Shown here piece by piece: positions 7,005 to 15,688 of a DNA stretch of 64,000 nucleotides. The notes beneath the pieces are model-generated. The model was not told the origin of the DNA. It did no database searches and was given only the letters and a program-made list of their open reading frames with translations. Origin of the DNA: Enterococcus sp. 9E7_DIV0242 (GTDB taxonomy: Bacteria; Bacillota; Bacilli; Lactobacillales; Enterococcaceae); contig NZ_CP147247.1 of the NCBI RefSeq assembly GCF_002140975.2, positions 3,721,001 to 3,785,000 of the forward strand, in the 5' to 3' direction. The position numbers and the translations under genes were made by a program. Position 1 is the first letter of the stretch; each line of letters begins with the position of its first letter.

Positions 7005-10000
7005 ATGAAAATTAGAAATAAGGTCTCTATTTTTTTTGCAGTTGCCCTTTCATTAGCACTTGTGTTTTTCTTCAACTCTGGAAGTAGTATTAGGGCAAAT
7101 GAAGATGTGGGTGAATCTAGTACGAACGAAAGCAGCGTAGTAGAAAACGTTCAAAGTTTTGATCCTTCATCAGCATTGACTAAGTTACCACAGACAGAAG
7201 AAAGTTTACGTAGCCAAGAAGAAATAACTAATGATGAGTTAGATGGTCTTATGTCTGGAACTGCTTATCAATCCAGCACACCTCGTGCTACCGGAGAAAT
7301 TTCCGGAAGTATGACACTTGCTCAGCATAAAGCCGAATATGAAGCGAGTTATCGAGCAGCGAGTGATGCTTATCATGCGGCTCATGGTTTTGATCCTGAA
7401 AGCGGTAAGGTGGTAACAGTAGATACTTATACTTCTACTACCTCTTCAGCTAATAGTTGGGGATATGGTTTTGTTCAAGCCTATTCAGATGAAACTGTGA
7501 CTAAAATCATCATGTTAAATGATATCAGTTCACCTACTAGTGGTACTGGTGTGTTTCATAGACGAGCGACATCAATAGAAATTGATGGTGGCGGGTACAA
7601 ATTGCTTCTCTATAGAAAAAGCTTGGGGATAGCAACGCCGGCAGCAGGAACTTATCCAGTCTTTCATTTACACGATATGGTTGCTGCAACAGAAACAAAT
7701 TACAATTCAACAGAAGGCGCAGGTTATTGGTCGTTTATTAATGGAGACACATCTACAACGACGGACTTAAGGTCTGATAACTGGTACTTCCGATTTGGTA
7801 ATGTTTCTACTGACTTTGACCAATCTAAATATAACGGGCTAAATACAAGATATACCAATGTAGGTGGTCGATTTGCTAGAGCAAATTCGGCTGAGGTAAC
7901 GATGTATGGTTACAATGTATTGGTAACAGGTAGTGAAAACTTCTATCTAGGAAGCATGATCGTTGAAGACAACACAGTTTGGAAAGGCACGAATGATCGT
8001 ACCAACTATTCAGTTTGTTGGCATGTAGAAAGACAAAGTGATGGTTCAACAGGAATAAATGGTGAATTTACAATTGGTAAAAATGCTTTCGTCTATTTGA
8101 GAAATACAACGACTTATACTTCCTATCCAGCCGTCTATGCCCATTATTCTACTATAACTGTAGGAGAGGGTTCGTATTACAATGCAAGTATGCAAGGAAG
8201 AGCACTTTCTAATTATGCAGCGTTGAATGGAACGAATAGATACGCACAAAAGAAGTTTGTTGCGAAAGAAGGTTCCCACATTAATTTGTTGTCCAGAGGA
8301 TCTGGTCCTGTTGTTAGATTGACTGAAACGACCAATGGAACAACAGCAAATATGGAATTTTTATCAGAACAAAATTCTGAGGTCTTTATCTATGGTAACA
8401 CTTCAGATGGAGTCATCCAAATGAATGGTAGTGGAGCCAAATTTGAAATAGTCAGTCCAAAGCAATTTGAGATTCGAAATAGTTTAGCTTCGACAAGCGG
8501 AACTTCTGCTCGATTTTTGACTATCACAGCTGGAAATACCTTTGGAATTTATAATAGTGATATAAATTTGTGGAGAAATGCAACGGCTGTTTCAGCAACC
8601 TCTGATTATACTTATGAGAAGGTTAGTTATCTTACAGGAACTGGAACAACATTTATGTCTTCAAATAATGACCTTCAAAGTATTTTTGTGCATAATGGCT
8701 TCCGAAGAATCAACGGCTTGAATGTGGCACCAGAAGTTGTATGGGATCCTGTAACGGATGCGCAAAAGACCTATCAAGCTAGGGTAAGAATTGGTAATTT
8801 ACCGACTGGAGTGTTTGATAATGATGGTGTACCAATTATGGAAGAAGTGTTTGCGCAAACTGGACAGGCTTTGATTACATTTACAGATACACGAGGCAAT
8901 GTTCGAGCAAATATTCCAATAGATGGAAATAAGTATGCAAAATACACCGATACAGAGTTTCAAATTGCACCTTTAGAGATGAAAGCAACTGCAACAAGAG
9001 GAGAAACGTGGGTCAGTGAGGAAACCCCAGAAACTGTTATTGATGTCACGCCTCCGGAACCAGCAACACTTATGGATGAGAAAATTACAAATGCGACGAA
9101 ACAGCTTTCAGCTGAAAATCTTGAAGTAGGAGCTAATGTTCTCATTTCGATAAATGGTGGAAGTTTGATAGGGGTTGGAACGGTTGGTAGTGATGGTAAA
9201 TGGCTTTATAATTTGCCAGGCTACCTGAATGCTGGTGATACTGTGACTATCTATTTAGAAGATAATGCGGGAGATAATCCAACGACTATCACTCCACCTA
9301 GCACAAACAGTGCGGTGGGAAGTAATACCATCGGGAATATAAATCCATATCCTAGTGCGGTGTCTTATATTGATGCAACATTCCAACCAGCAAAAATGTA
9401 TACGGTCGTTGACGTTATCCCAGATAATCCAAAGTTAACAAAATCAGTTATATCTAGTGCTGGTAGCACAACTTCGGTTGGAGATGTCCTGACATATACT
9501 TTAATTGGTAAAAATGATAAGGCAGGTTCAGAAGATTGGGCAGATGTTGTCTTAGAAGATACTTTACCAGTCGGGATGGATTTCAACCCTGCTAATCACG
9601 GTATCACAATTAAGACAACGGATGCTTCTGGAAATGAAACAGACATTGCTTTGACAGATGATTTGTTTGATTACAATGAAGCAACACGTATATTGACAGT
9701 TAAGATTGGTAATGTACCAGCGTTGAACGGATTTGTCGTAACTTTCAAAACAACAGTGAATAAAGATAAAATTGGTCAAGATTTACTGAATACAGCAGAA
9801 GCGAAAGGTTATTCACCGCAAGAGGATGCTGATCCATTTATACCAGGACCAATTAATCCCGATGGACCGTTCAAATCGATTAATGTAATCATTGATAGTC
9901 CGGTTGGCGTGCCCGGCGGAGAAATACATGGTGTTCTAGAGCTGATTTCAGCACCAAGTGTTATTGACTTCAAGAAGCACACGGTCGCAACGAATGATAC

Positions 10001-10352
10001 ACGGGTGGAAGAGCCGGAGTTAGATATGCCTCTGACCGTTTCTGACAATCGGGGCAATCTGACGAGTTGGACATTGACAGCGACCCTCACGAAGGAAATG
10101 GCCAATACGGGTGATACGACGAAAATCCTACGTGAAGCAATCAAATTCAATGATGGTACATCAGAAGAAGCGTTGGATGGTGAGGCAACGCTCATCAAGA
10201 CCCACACGCATTCGGATGTCGGAGAATATGTCGTCAGTAATGAGTGGCGTTCCGGAGGAACGGGACTTAAGCTGGAAGTACCAGCTGGGTCTGTAAAAAA
10301 ACTTGGACAATATCAGGCAGAAATCACTTGGCATTTAGGTGATACGCCTTAA
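7005..10352 (+). CDS. Large secreted adhesin-like protein with C-terminal WxL domain
   Basis: 1115 residues. ATG at 7005 is preceded by AAGGAGGA; the in-frame TTG at 6984 lies upstream of that site and is rejected. A signal peptide (about residues 1-33) ends near IRANED. Residues of about 100-580 are rich in Gly, Asn, Ser and Thr with repeating short strands, as in the pectate-lyase-like beta-helix adhesins of WxL loci. An Ig-like module follows (about 690-790), then a DUF11-type module (LTKSVISSAGSTTSVGDVLTYTLIGKND, about 820-945). The last 160 residues are a WxL domain with both motifs, SWTLTATL and ITWHLGDTP. WxL domains attach proteins non-covalently to peptidoglycan. Base composition becomes more GC-rich from about 9880 onward, where the WxL part begins, suggesting the ligand-binding part was swapped in. 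Confidence 0.88.
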   Translation: MKIRNKVSIFFAVALSLALVFFFNSGSSIRANEDVGESSTNESSVVENVQSFDPSSALTKLPQTEESLRSQEEITNDELDGLMSGTAYQSSTPRATGEISGSMTLAQHKAEYEASYRAASDAYHAAHGFDPESGKVVTVDTYTSTTSSANSWGYGFVQAYSDETVTKIIMLNDISSPTSGTGVFHRRATSIEIDGGGYKLLLYRKSLGIATPAAGTYPVFHLHDMVAATETNYNSTEGAGYWSFINGDTSTTTDLRSDNWYFRFGNVSTDFDQSKYNGLNTRYTNVGGRFARANSAEVTMYGYNVLVTGSENFYLGSMIVEDNTVWKGTNDRTNYSVCWHVERQSDGSTGINGEFTIGKNAFVYLRNTTTYTSYPAVYAHYSTITVGEGSYYNASMQGRALSNYAALNGTNRYAQKKFVAKEGSHINLLSRGSGPVVRLTETTNGTTANMEFLSEQNSEVFIYGNTSDGVIQMNGSGAKFEIVSPKQFEIRNSLASTSGTSARFLTITAGNTFGIYNSDINLWRNATAVSATSDYTYEKVSYLTGTGTTFMSSNNDLQSIFVHNGFRRINGLNVAPEVVWDPVTDAQKTYQARVRIGNLPTGVFDNDGVPIMEEVFAQTGQALITFTDTRGNVRANIPIDGNKYAKYTDTEFQIAPLEMKATATRGETWVSEETPETVIDVTPPEPATLMDEKITNATKQLSAENLEVGANVLISINGGSLIGVGTVGSDGKWLYNLPGYLNAGDTVTIYLEDNAGDNPTTITPPSTNSAVGSNTIGNINPYPSAVSYIDATFQPAKMYTVVDVIPDNPKLTKSVISSAGSTTSVGDVLTYTLIGKNDKAGSEDWADVVLEDTLPVGMDFNPANHGITIKTTDASGNETDIALTDDLFDYNEATRILTVKIGNVPALNGFVVTFKTTVNKDKIGQDLLNTAEAKGYSPQEDADPFIPGPINPDGPFKSINVIIDSPVGVPGGEIHGVLELISAPSVIDFKKHTVATNDTRVEEPELDMPLTVSDNRGNLTSWTLTATLTKEMANTGDTTKILREAIKFNDGTSEEALDGEATLIKTHTHSDVGEYVVSNEWRSGGTGLKLEVPAGSVKKLGQYQAEITWHLGDTP

Positions 10353-10369
10353 ACCTGGGGAGGAGAAAC

Positions 10370-10765
10370 ATGAAAAATAACATCGTTCATCTGATTCGAC
10401 TCTCCATGCTCCTGTTGCTGACTGTCGCAGGAACAGCTGGTGTTCCAACTAGCTTTGCGGCAGAGAACGGTGGAGCAGTCCAAACCAATGGAGTCATTCA
10501 GTTTTATGAAGAAACAAGTAGTAGTTCGACGACACCGAGCAGTTCAACAAGCAGCTCTACGGTGGCGAGTACCTCTTCGTCAACACCCATTACGGTACCT
10601 TCCTCTTCCGAAGCACCCGTCACAAAGCCTACCGGGAAATATCCCTCTACAGGGGAATTGGTGAAGACAAGCTTGGCAGTGAGTGGTTCTGCACTGGTTG
10701 TCCTAGTGGTTCTGTTCTTCTTCTGGAAGCGTAAGAAGGATGCGAAGGAGGAGGGGAACGGATGA
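10370..10765 (+). CDS. Small sortase-type anchored surface protein of WxL locus
   Basis: 131 residues: a signal peptide (ending near FAAENGG), a short segment VQTNGVIQFYEE, a Ser/Thr-rich stalk (about residues 48-85) and a C-terminal sorting signal. The sorting motif is non-canonical, KYPSTGE rather than LPxTG. It is followed by a hydrophobic span (SLAVSGSALVVLVVLFFFW) and a positive tail KRKKDAKEE. Small stalk proteins of this kind recur in WxL gene clusters. The segment NGVIQFYE resembles the start of the mature WxL proteins encoded next (NNGVVEFEGG, GDGIVEFEKG). The gene starts 17 bp after the large WxL gene with a GGGGAGGAG site and overlaps the next gene by four bases, so all are cotranscribed. 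Confidence 0.85.
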   Translation: MKNNIVHLIRLSMLLLLTVAGTAGVPTSFAAENGGAVQTNGVIQFYEETSSSSTTPSSSTSSSTVASTSSSTPITVPSSSEAPVTKPTGKYPSTGELVKTSLAVSGSALVVLVVLFFFWKRKKDAKEEGNG

Positions 10766-11559
10766 AATTGAGCATATTTTCAGTGAGTCTGCTTGCTCTC
10801 CTGTCTTTCGGAGTGATTCATTCCGGAACGACCGCTTATGCAGACCCTAATGTGACAAACAATGGTGTCGTAGAATTTGAAGGTGGCTACGGCAAGGATG
10901 TACAGGACCCGGAAAAACCGGGAAATGTCGTTGATCCTGGCCCAAGTCCCAGTACCGATGGTCCGTTGCGGATTGAATTTGTTCCTCAACTAGGCTTTGG
11001 TCAAAACAAGATCACGAAGGGCGACCGACTCTATGAAGCGAATGCTCAACTGTTCTTTGGCGATACAGGTCCTAGAGGAAACTTTATTCAGGTTTCCGAT
11101 TATCGGGGAACCCGCGGTGGTTGGACCCTTCAGGTCCGTCAAACGGCACAGTTTGAAAACCCGAACACATTGAACAACCAGTTAAAGGGTGCAGTGATTT
11201 CCTTTGATAAATCCTGGGTCAATTCGACATGGGATCTATCAAAAGCCCCAAGTGTGTCTAAGGATATTATTCAACTCGATAATATCGGAGACACCTATAC
11301 CTTGGCAGAAGCGGCCCAAGGTAAGGGAGAAGGAACGTGGTTGATCGAGTTTGGTGCCTCAGAAGAGAACACCAACGGTCAAGCCAATACCTTAAGTCCA
11401 AGTCTGACACCTAGCGGTGAACAGATTGTCGACCCGGCATTTGAAAATAAGCCTGTTTACAAGAACAGCGCTGTTACGTTGTCTATACCGGAGGCAACAA
11501 AAATCGACCCGGTACCTTACACCACGGTGTTAACTTGGATTCTATCCGAGTTGCCATAA
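10762..11559 (+). CDS. WxL domain surface protein
   Basis: 265 residues with a signal peptide cleaved near AYADPN. After a short Pro-rich linker (DPEKPGNVVDPGPSPSTDGPLRIEFVPQ, residues about 50-75) almost the whole protein is a WxL domain: the first motif is in GGWTLQVRQTAQF and the second is the C-terminal TTVLTWILSELP. Secreted, it is expected to bind the peptidoglycan surface through the WxL domain and to associate with DUF916/DUF3324 partners. It overlaps the preceding gene (ATGA) and is 46 bp from the next. Confidence 0.92.
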   Translation: MKLSIFSVSLLALLSFGVIHSGTTAYADPNVTNNGVVEFEGGYGKDVQDPEKPGNVVDPGPSPSTDGPLRIEFVPQLGFGQNKITKGDRLYEANAQLFFGDTGPRGNFIQVSDYRGTRGGWTLQVRQTAQFENPNTLNNQLKGAVISFDKSWVNSTWDLSKAPSVSKDIIQLDNIGDTYTLAEAAQGKGEGTWLIEFGASEENTNGQANTLSPSLTPSGEQIVDPAFENKPVYKNSAVTLSIPEATKIDPVPYTTVLTWILSELP

Positions 11560-11605
11560 ATGCAACAAACAAACTACACACACATATCTTAGGAGGAAAA
11601 CACAC

Positions 11606-12352
11606 ATGAAAAACACACACAAATTATGCGGCGCTGCCCTATTAGCAGTAATTGGATTCGCAGTAGCAGCACCAAGCGCAACACAAGCAGATACTTCAGT
11701 AAAAGGTGACGGTATCGTGGAATTCGAGAAAGGTACAACAAAACCAGTTACACCACCGGATACTGATGGACCAGTATTGCCTTACCCACCGGCAAACCCA
11801 GATCCATCGGATCTGAAAATCGTTGCAGTAACACCTTTGGACTTCGAAAAACATGCGATTCTAGCGGACGGAAGCAGCCAGGATTACGATGTTAAGGCAT
11901 TCAATGATGCAAACTTTGGCGACATGGAAAACTTTGTAGAATTCATTGATAACCGTGTTGACGGCACAGACAACACATACAAAATCGAAGCCGAAATGAC
12001 ACAACAGTTCACACAAGGAAGCAGCGTATTAACTGGTTCTACACTCACGTATAAAAACGTTCGTGTAGCAACAAATGGTACGGATGGTGAGAATGCATTG
12101 GCTCCATTAGGTGTAGAAGCTACTCCAGACGCTCTTGAGCTTAACCAAAAAGTGCTATTCCTGAACCATACAGATGCAACTTCAGGCAGAGGATTCGGAC
12201 AATACAAACTAGCTTTTGGTAAACGTGATATTGCTGCAGATGCAGAAGGTTCAGCACAAAAATCAGTTACTTTAACTGTACCAGGAACTGTAGCTAAAAA
12301 AGTAGGCGTATACAAAGCTGAAATCACTTGGTCAATCACTGCTGCGCCATAG
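11606..12352 (+). CDS. WxL domain surface protein
   Basis: 248 residues with a signal peptide (ending AAPSATQADTS) and the WxL-locus N-terminal signature GDGIVEFEKG, followed by a Pro/Asp linker. The WxL domain fills the rest and ends EITWSITAAP; the first WxL motif is replaced here by a less typical segment (TYKIEAEMTQQF). So only a degenerate W-x-L is present at the second motif (W-S-I), an unusual feature. The codon usage is more biased towards a highly expressed style (many GCA, ACA and GAA) than its neighbours. The gene has a strong AGGAGG site and is followed by a terminator, so it may be the most abundant product of the cluster. Confidence 0.85.
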   Translation: MKNTHKLCGAALLAVIGFAVAAPSATQADTSVKGDGIVEFEKGTTKPVTPPDTDGPVLPYPPANPDPSDLKIVAVTPLDFEKHAILADGSSQDYDVKAFNDANFGDMENFVEFIDNRVDGTDNTYKIEAEMTQQFTQGSSVLTGSTLTYKNVRVATNGTDGENALAPLGVEATPDALELNQKVLFLNHTDATSGRGFGQYKLAFGKRDIAADAEGSAQKSVTLTVPGTVAKKVGVYKAEITWSITAAP

Positions 12353-12384
12353 ATCGCAGAGTAAACAGAAATGATAGTAAAGTA

Positions 12385-12416
12385 ATGAGTTCCCCCCGAT
12401 TTTATCGGGGGCTCAT
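12385..12416 (+). terminator. Hairpin terminator or attenuator inside the WxL operon
   Basis: ATGAG...CCCCCCGAT pairs with ATCGGGGGCTCAT across a 3-base loop, followed by TTTCT. Its place between the WxL genes and the downstream WxL-assembly genes suggests partial termination that lowers expression of the latter. Confidence 0.7.
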
Positions 12417-12442
12417 TTCTGATTGAAGGAAGGGAAATTATT

Positions 12443-13528
12443 TTGAACAAAAAATGGTCAGTTTTTATTTGTTTTTTATACATATTTTCAGTACTAGGCA
12501 TTACAATGACCGCTCATGGAGAAGAGAAATCAGAAGTTCTTAGCGGTGGTGGCTTCAGCTTTGAAGTGGTTCAGCCAGAGAATCAACGAGATAAAAATAA
12601 GGGCTACTTTGATTTACGGATGACTCCAGGGCAACAACAAACTGTCCAAATCAAATTGGTCAATCCGACAAACATAGAAACAACAGTGAGTGTCAAATTG
12701 AATGGGGCGAAAACCAACAAAAATGGGGTGATCGAATATGGACCAAGTACCATTGAAAATGATGCTTCGTTGATCTCCCCATTTGAAAATTTGGTCAAGG
12801 GACCGGATGAGGTCAAGATTCCGGCCAATAGCGAGACAACTCTGGATTTGGAAATCACTATGCCGACAGAAGCGTATGATGGGGTGATCACTGGTGGGAT
12901 CGAGCTGCAGAACTTAAGTTCTGATGCGGAAGAAAATCAAACTGGAGCAGTTATCAATAAATATGCCTATTTGATTGGTATGGTTTTATCAGAAACCGAT
13001 ACAGAAGTGAAACCGGATATGGCATTAAACAAGGTCTATCCAGAGCTAAGCAATTACCGCAACTCGATTTTTGTCAACTTTTCCAATACACAGGCGGCCA
13101 TTGTTGATGATATGACAATTGATGCGCAGATCAGTAAAAAGGGCTCAGATGAAGTTCTTTATGACACAAAGTCTGCTTCGATGCGTATGGCACCTAACTC
13201 AATGATTGATTTTCCAATTTCGATGCAAGGTGAGCGTATGATTGCCGGTGATTATACAGCCAAAATCGTGGTAACGACTGAAGCGGATCGATGGGAATGG
13301 ACTGAGGAGTTTAAAATCACCGACGAGGATGCCGATAAGTTCAATGGAGAAGACCTAAATCTGCTGCAAGAACAAGGGGTTGATTGGAAGCTGATCGCTA
13401 TGATCGTGGGCGGAGTCTTTCTTTTAGTCGTTATCGTATTTGTGCTGATTCGTCGATTTAGCAGTAACGGTAAGAAAAAGAAAAAGGGGAACAAAAAACA
13501 GTCAAAGAAGAAATCAGGGAAAAATTGA
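12443..13528 (+). CDS. DUF916/DUF3324 WxL-interacting membrane protein
   Basis: 361 residues, TTG start preceded by GAAGGAAGGG. A signal peptide (to about MTAHGEEKSE) is followed by the DUF916 domain (residues about 35-160; FSFEVVQPENQ..GYFDLRMTPGQQQTVQIKL) and the DUF3324 domain (about 165-290). There is then one membrane span (LIAMIVGGVFLLVVIVFVLI) and a strongly basic cytoplasmic tail rich in Lys. DUF916 and DUF3324 are the WxL-protein-interacting and peptidoglycan-binding parts of the partner protein found in WxL clusters. It probably holds the secreted WxL proteins at the cell surface. The preceding terminator and the weak start codon suggest it is made in smaller amounts than the WxL proteins. 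Confidence 0.92.
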   Translation: MNKKWSVFICFLYIFSVLGITMTAHGEEKSEVLSGGGFSFEVVQPENQRDKNKGYFDLRMTPGQQQTVQIKLVNPTNIETTVSVKLNGAKTNKNGVIEYGPSTIENDASLISPFENLVKGPDEVKIPANSETTLDLEITMPTEAYDGVITGGIELQNLSSDAEENQTGAVINKYAYLIGMVLSETDTEVKPDMALNKVYPELSNYRNSIFVNFSNTQAAIVDDMTIDAQISKKGSDEVLYDTKSASMRMAPNSMIDFPISMQGERMIAGDYTAKIVVTTEADRWEWTEEFKITDEDADKFNGEDLNLLQEQGVDWKLIAMIVGGVFLLVVIVFVLIRRFSSNGKKKKKGNKKQSKKKSGKN

Positions 13529-13552
13529 GAGATGAATGTGGAGGATAGATAG

Positions 13553-14218
13553 ATGAGTGTATTGGATTGGCTATTTATAGGGTTACTGTCAAGTGCTATC
13601 CTCTTTCTGTTGTTTATGGTATTAACTGTGATAGGTACGTTTTTGACTGGGCGCAGTCTAAAGCAGTTGAAGAAAAAGAGAGTCAGGAATAAAAAAAAGC
13701 GGAAGAAGTTGAAACGTACGATCCGACAGTTGCAGGATAAACGAAAACGGCAATGGGGTAACGTCTTTCTCTTACTGATTCTTACACTCGGTCTTGGCGG
13801 TGGGGCATTTTATGCCCGCTACTATCAGGGTACGACGTTAAATGAGAGAGATTCCGATGGCATCGTTCAAGGGTACTATTTAGTAGAGGAAATCTCTGGT
13901 CAGCTGGAGAGTATTGACAGTGCAGAAAGCGCAACGAAGGTCATCAGTAACATCAAGGAACTGTCTGGTCGTTTGGCCAGTTATGGGTCGCGAAGAGCCA
14001 GTGCCCGATTGACGCTGGAGAACCAGCGCTTGTTAAACAAGCAATACACCTATATGAAAGAGTTGGGCATCAATATCAATGGCCAAGCAGAGTCCTTTTT
14101 AGACGATGAAGAGAAGCTGACAAGTTTCAAAGAGGATTTGAAACGAACGCAAGACCATCAACAGAAGGTCCTAAAGCAGTTTAAGATTGATGAAAATTCA
14201 TTGAAGAAAAATGGATAG
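13553..14218 (+). CDS. Unknown bitopic membrane protein of WxL locus
   Basis: 221 residues, no family recognised with certainty. Two membrane spans (about residues 5-30 and 70-90) flank a cytoplasmic loop of about 30 residues that is almost entirely Lys/Arg (LKQLKKKRVRNKKKRKKLKRT). The extracellular C-terminal 130 residues are predicted largely helical (ISGQLESIDSAESATKVISNIKELSGRLASY..., QRLLNKQYTYMKELGI, LTSFKEDLKRTQDHQQKV). The gene lies 24 bp after the DUF916 gene and 16 bp before the first signal-peptidase-like gene. The same kind of basic cytoplasmic region recurs in the DUF916 protein and both signal peptidases, which suggests that these proteins are adapted to one another or to a common membrane site. 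Confidence 0.7.
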   Translation: MSVLDWLFIGLLSSAILFLLFMVLTVIGTFLTGRSLKQLKKKRVRNKKKRKKLKRTIRQLQDKRKRQWGNVFLLLILTLGLGGGAFYARYYQGTTLNERDSDGIVQGYYLVEEISGQLESIDSAESATKVISNIKELSGRLASYGSRRASARLTLENQRLLNKQYTYMKELGININGQAESFLDDEEKLTSFKEDLKRTQDHQQKVLKQFKIDENSLKKNG

Positions 14219-14234
14219 AAACTAGGGATCACCT

Positions 14235-14992
14235 ATGGGCGAAAAGAAGAAACAGACACGGAAAAAATCAGAAACTTTAGAAGCGATAGGGCATCCAAAT
14301 GTCGCATCAAAAAAGGCAATACGAAAAAGGCAAAAGAAGCGAACGGTTCATCGAAAAACAAATACGAAGCGAAAAACTATAGCCAAAAATAATGTGAATC
14401 AGCTAACGAAAGCTGTAAAACAGAAACGAAAACGACGACCTAAGCAAAAAAAGCAGGTCAAAAAATTCTGTTTCAATTAGGAATCAGTTTACTTCTGACC
14501 GCTGGTCTGGTGTATCTGATTTCCCTATTTACTTTTACTATCCAGCAAATGGAAGGGTACATGATGGCGCCAACAGTCGCTGATGGAGAGATCCTATTTG
14601 TCAATAAGCGCCGAGCAATTCGTCGCTTTGATCTGGTGCTTATCAAGGATGAAGGAGACAGCTCTCTTTCGGTGCGACGTGTGATTGGCTTACCTACAGA
14701 GCGGCTTTTCTACAAAAATGACGAGCTATTTGTCAATGATATCTATCAGGTGGAGCGCTTCTTAGAGAAGAAACTATATGAGAGCCATCAAATGGGGATG
14801 ATCCTTACACCAGATTTCACCTTGTCTCAAGTGATCGGAGAAACGGTGATTCCGAAGGAAGAATACTTTGTGATGGGGGATAATAGGACGTATGCACAGG
14901 ACAGTCGGGACTATGGGACGGTGAAGAAAACACAAATCATTGGTGTGATTAAAATGAGGCTGTTTCCTTTTCATAAACTGAGCGGACTTTAG
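14235..14992 (+). CDS. Signal peptidase I-like pseudoenzyme, split by a -1 frame change
   Basis: The zero frame from ATG 14235 gives 81 residues, very Lys/Arg-rich, stopping at 14480. The -1 frame, open from 14444, continues with a membrane span (ILFQLGISLLLTAGLVYLISLF) and a signal-peptidase domain to 14992. Joining them by a -1 shift gives about 252 residues, the same layout as the next gene (basic tail, one span, peptidase domain). In the domain the catalytic Ser is Met (GYMMAPT against GVSMAPT in the next gene) and the catalytic Lys is Arg (SVRRVIGLP against FVKRVIGLP). The GDNRTYAQDSR box is kept. The Ser and Lys losses point to an inactive partner protein, as described for SipA of streptococcal pilus loci. 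The frame change could be programmed, a mutation or a sequencing error; see the site at 14447. Confidence 0.75.
14447..14453 (+). other. A AAA AAG slippery heptamer (candidate -1 frameshift site)
   Basis: Zero-frame codons are CAA AAA AAG, so the heptamer A|AAA|AAG is in exactly the phase of the well-known dnaX -1 site. A -1 slip here leads straight into the frame that encodes the membrane span and peptidase domain. A second run, A6 at 14460-14465, lies 7 bases downstream and could be the site of an indel instead. No Shine-Dalgarno-like stimulator is seen upstream; a weak GGTCA/TGACC pairing (14456-14460 with 14496-14500) has a long loop. Confidence 0.45.
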
Positions 14993-15017
14993 GTTCTTAC
15001 TTATAAGGAGTAACGGA

Positions 15018-15638
15018 ATGGAACAAAAAAATAATAGAAGAAAACGAAAAAAGGGTGCTGGAAACAGACCCTACAGAAAAAAGAGAAGCACGCAGAAACA
15101 GGCATCCAAAGAACCGCAGTCATGGCTGATCAATGGTCTACTGGTGATGTTTCTTGCTGGGATTCTCTTTTTTTTATTTGCGTTTCAAAAGCATACAGTT
15201 GATGGTGTTTCGATGGCCCCGACTTTGAAAGATGGAGATCGGATCATCATTCAGAGGACACAAGAGCTGCAACGCTATAATCTGATTACCTTTGAACCGA
15301 AGGATCAACCAGGAAAATCGTTTGTCAAGCGAGTCATCGGGTTGCCTGGAGATGCCATACGAGTAGGGGAGAACACGCTCTATCTGAACGGAGATCAGTC
15401 CTTCTCCCCAGATACGGATGATTTACCGGATGGAACGCTCAAAGTATCTATTGCTTACGAGGTTCAGTATGCATTGACTGGATTGACAGAAATTCCGGAA
15501 GATCACTATTTTGTCTTAGGAGATAATCGGATTCAATCAAATGACAGTCGGAGTTTTGGGCTGATTTCGAAGAAGCAAATCGAAGGAATCGTTGTTTTTC
15601 GTTACTTTCCGTTTGCTTCGATTGGATTGCTTCGTTAA
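15018..15638 (+). CDS. Signal peptidase I
   Basis: 206 residues. A basic N-terminal tail (residues 1-38, rich in Lys/Arg), one membrane span (LINGLLVMFLAGILFFLFAF), then the SPase I domain. Box B has the catalytic serine in DGVSMAPTLKDGD, box D has the general-base lysine in FVKRVIGLPGD, and box E is GDNRIQSNDSR. The enzyme therefore looks active, unlike its upstream neighbour. A locus-specific signal peptidase next to WxL genes probably processes the secreted proteins of the cluster; that role is inferred. AAGGAG precedes the ATG. Confidence 0.93.
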   Translation: MEQKNNRRKRKKGAGNRPYRKKRSTQKQASKEPQSWLINGLLVMFLAGILFFLFAFQKHTVDGVSMAPTLKDGDRIIIQRTQELQRYNLITFEPKDQPGKSFVKRVIGLPGDAIRVGENTLYLNGDQSFSPDTDDLPDGTLKVSIAYEVQYALTGLTEIPEDHYFVLGDNRIQSNDSRSFGLISKKQIEGIVVFRYFPFASIGLLR

Positions 15639-15688
15639 ATGAATACCCAATTACTTGTGAAGAGACATTGAAAGGGAAAGGAAGACAT

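Noticed and set aside
9809..10207. 132-codon minus-strand ORF
   Set aside because: Antisense to the WxL domain of the large protein; low-complexity Ser/Val composition, no start signal.
11884..12501. 205-codon minus-strand ORF
   Set aside because: Lies antisense to a clear WxL gene and the following intergenic terminator, with no ribosome binding site or recognisable domain.
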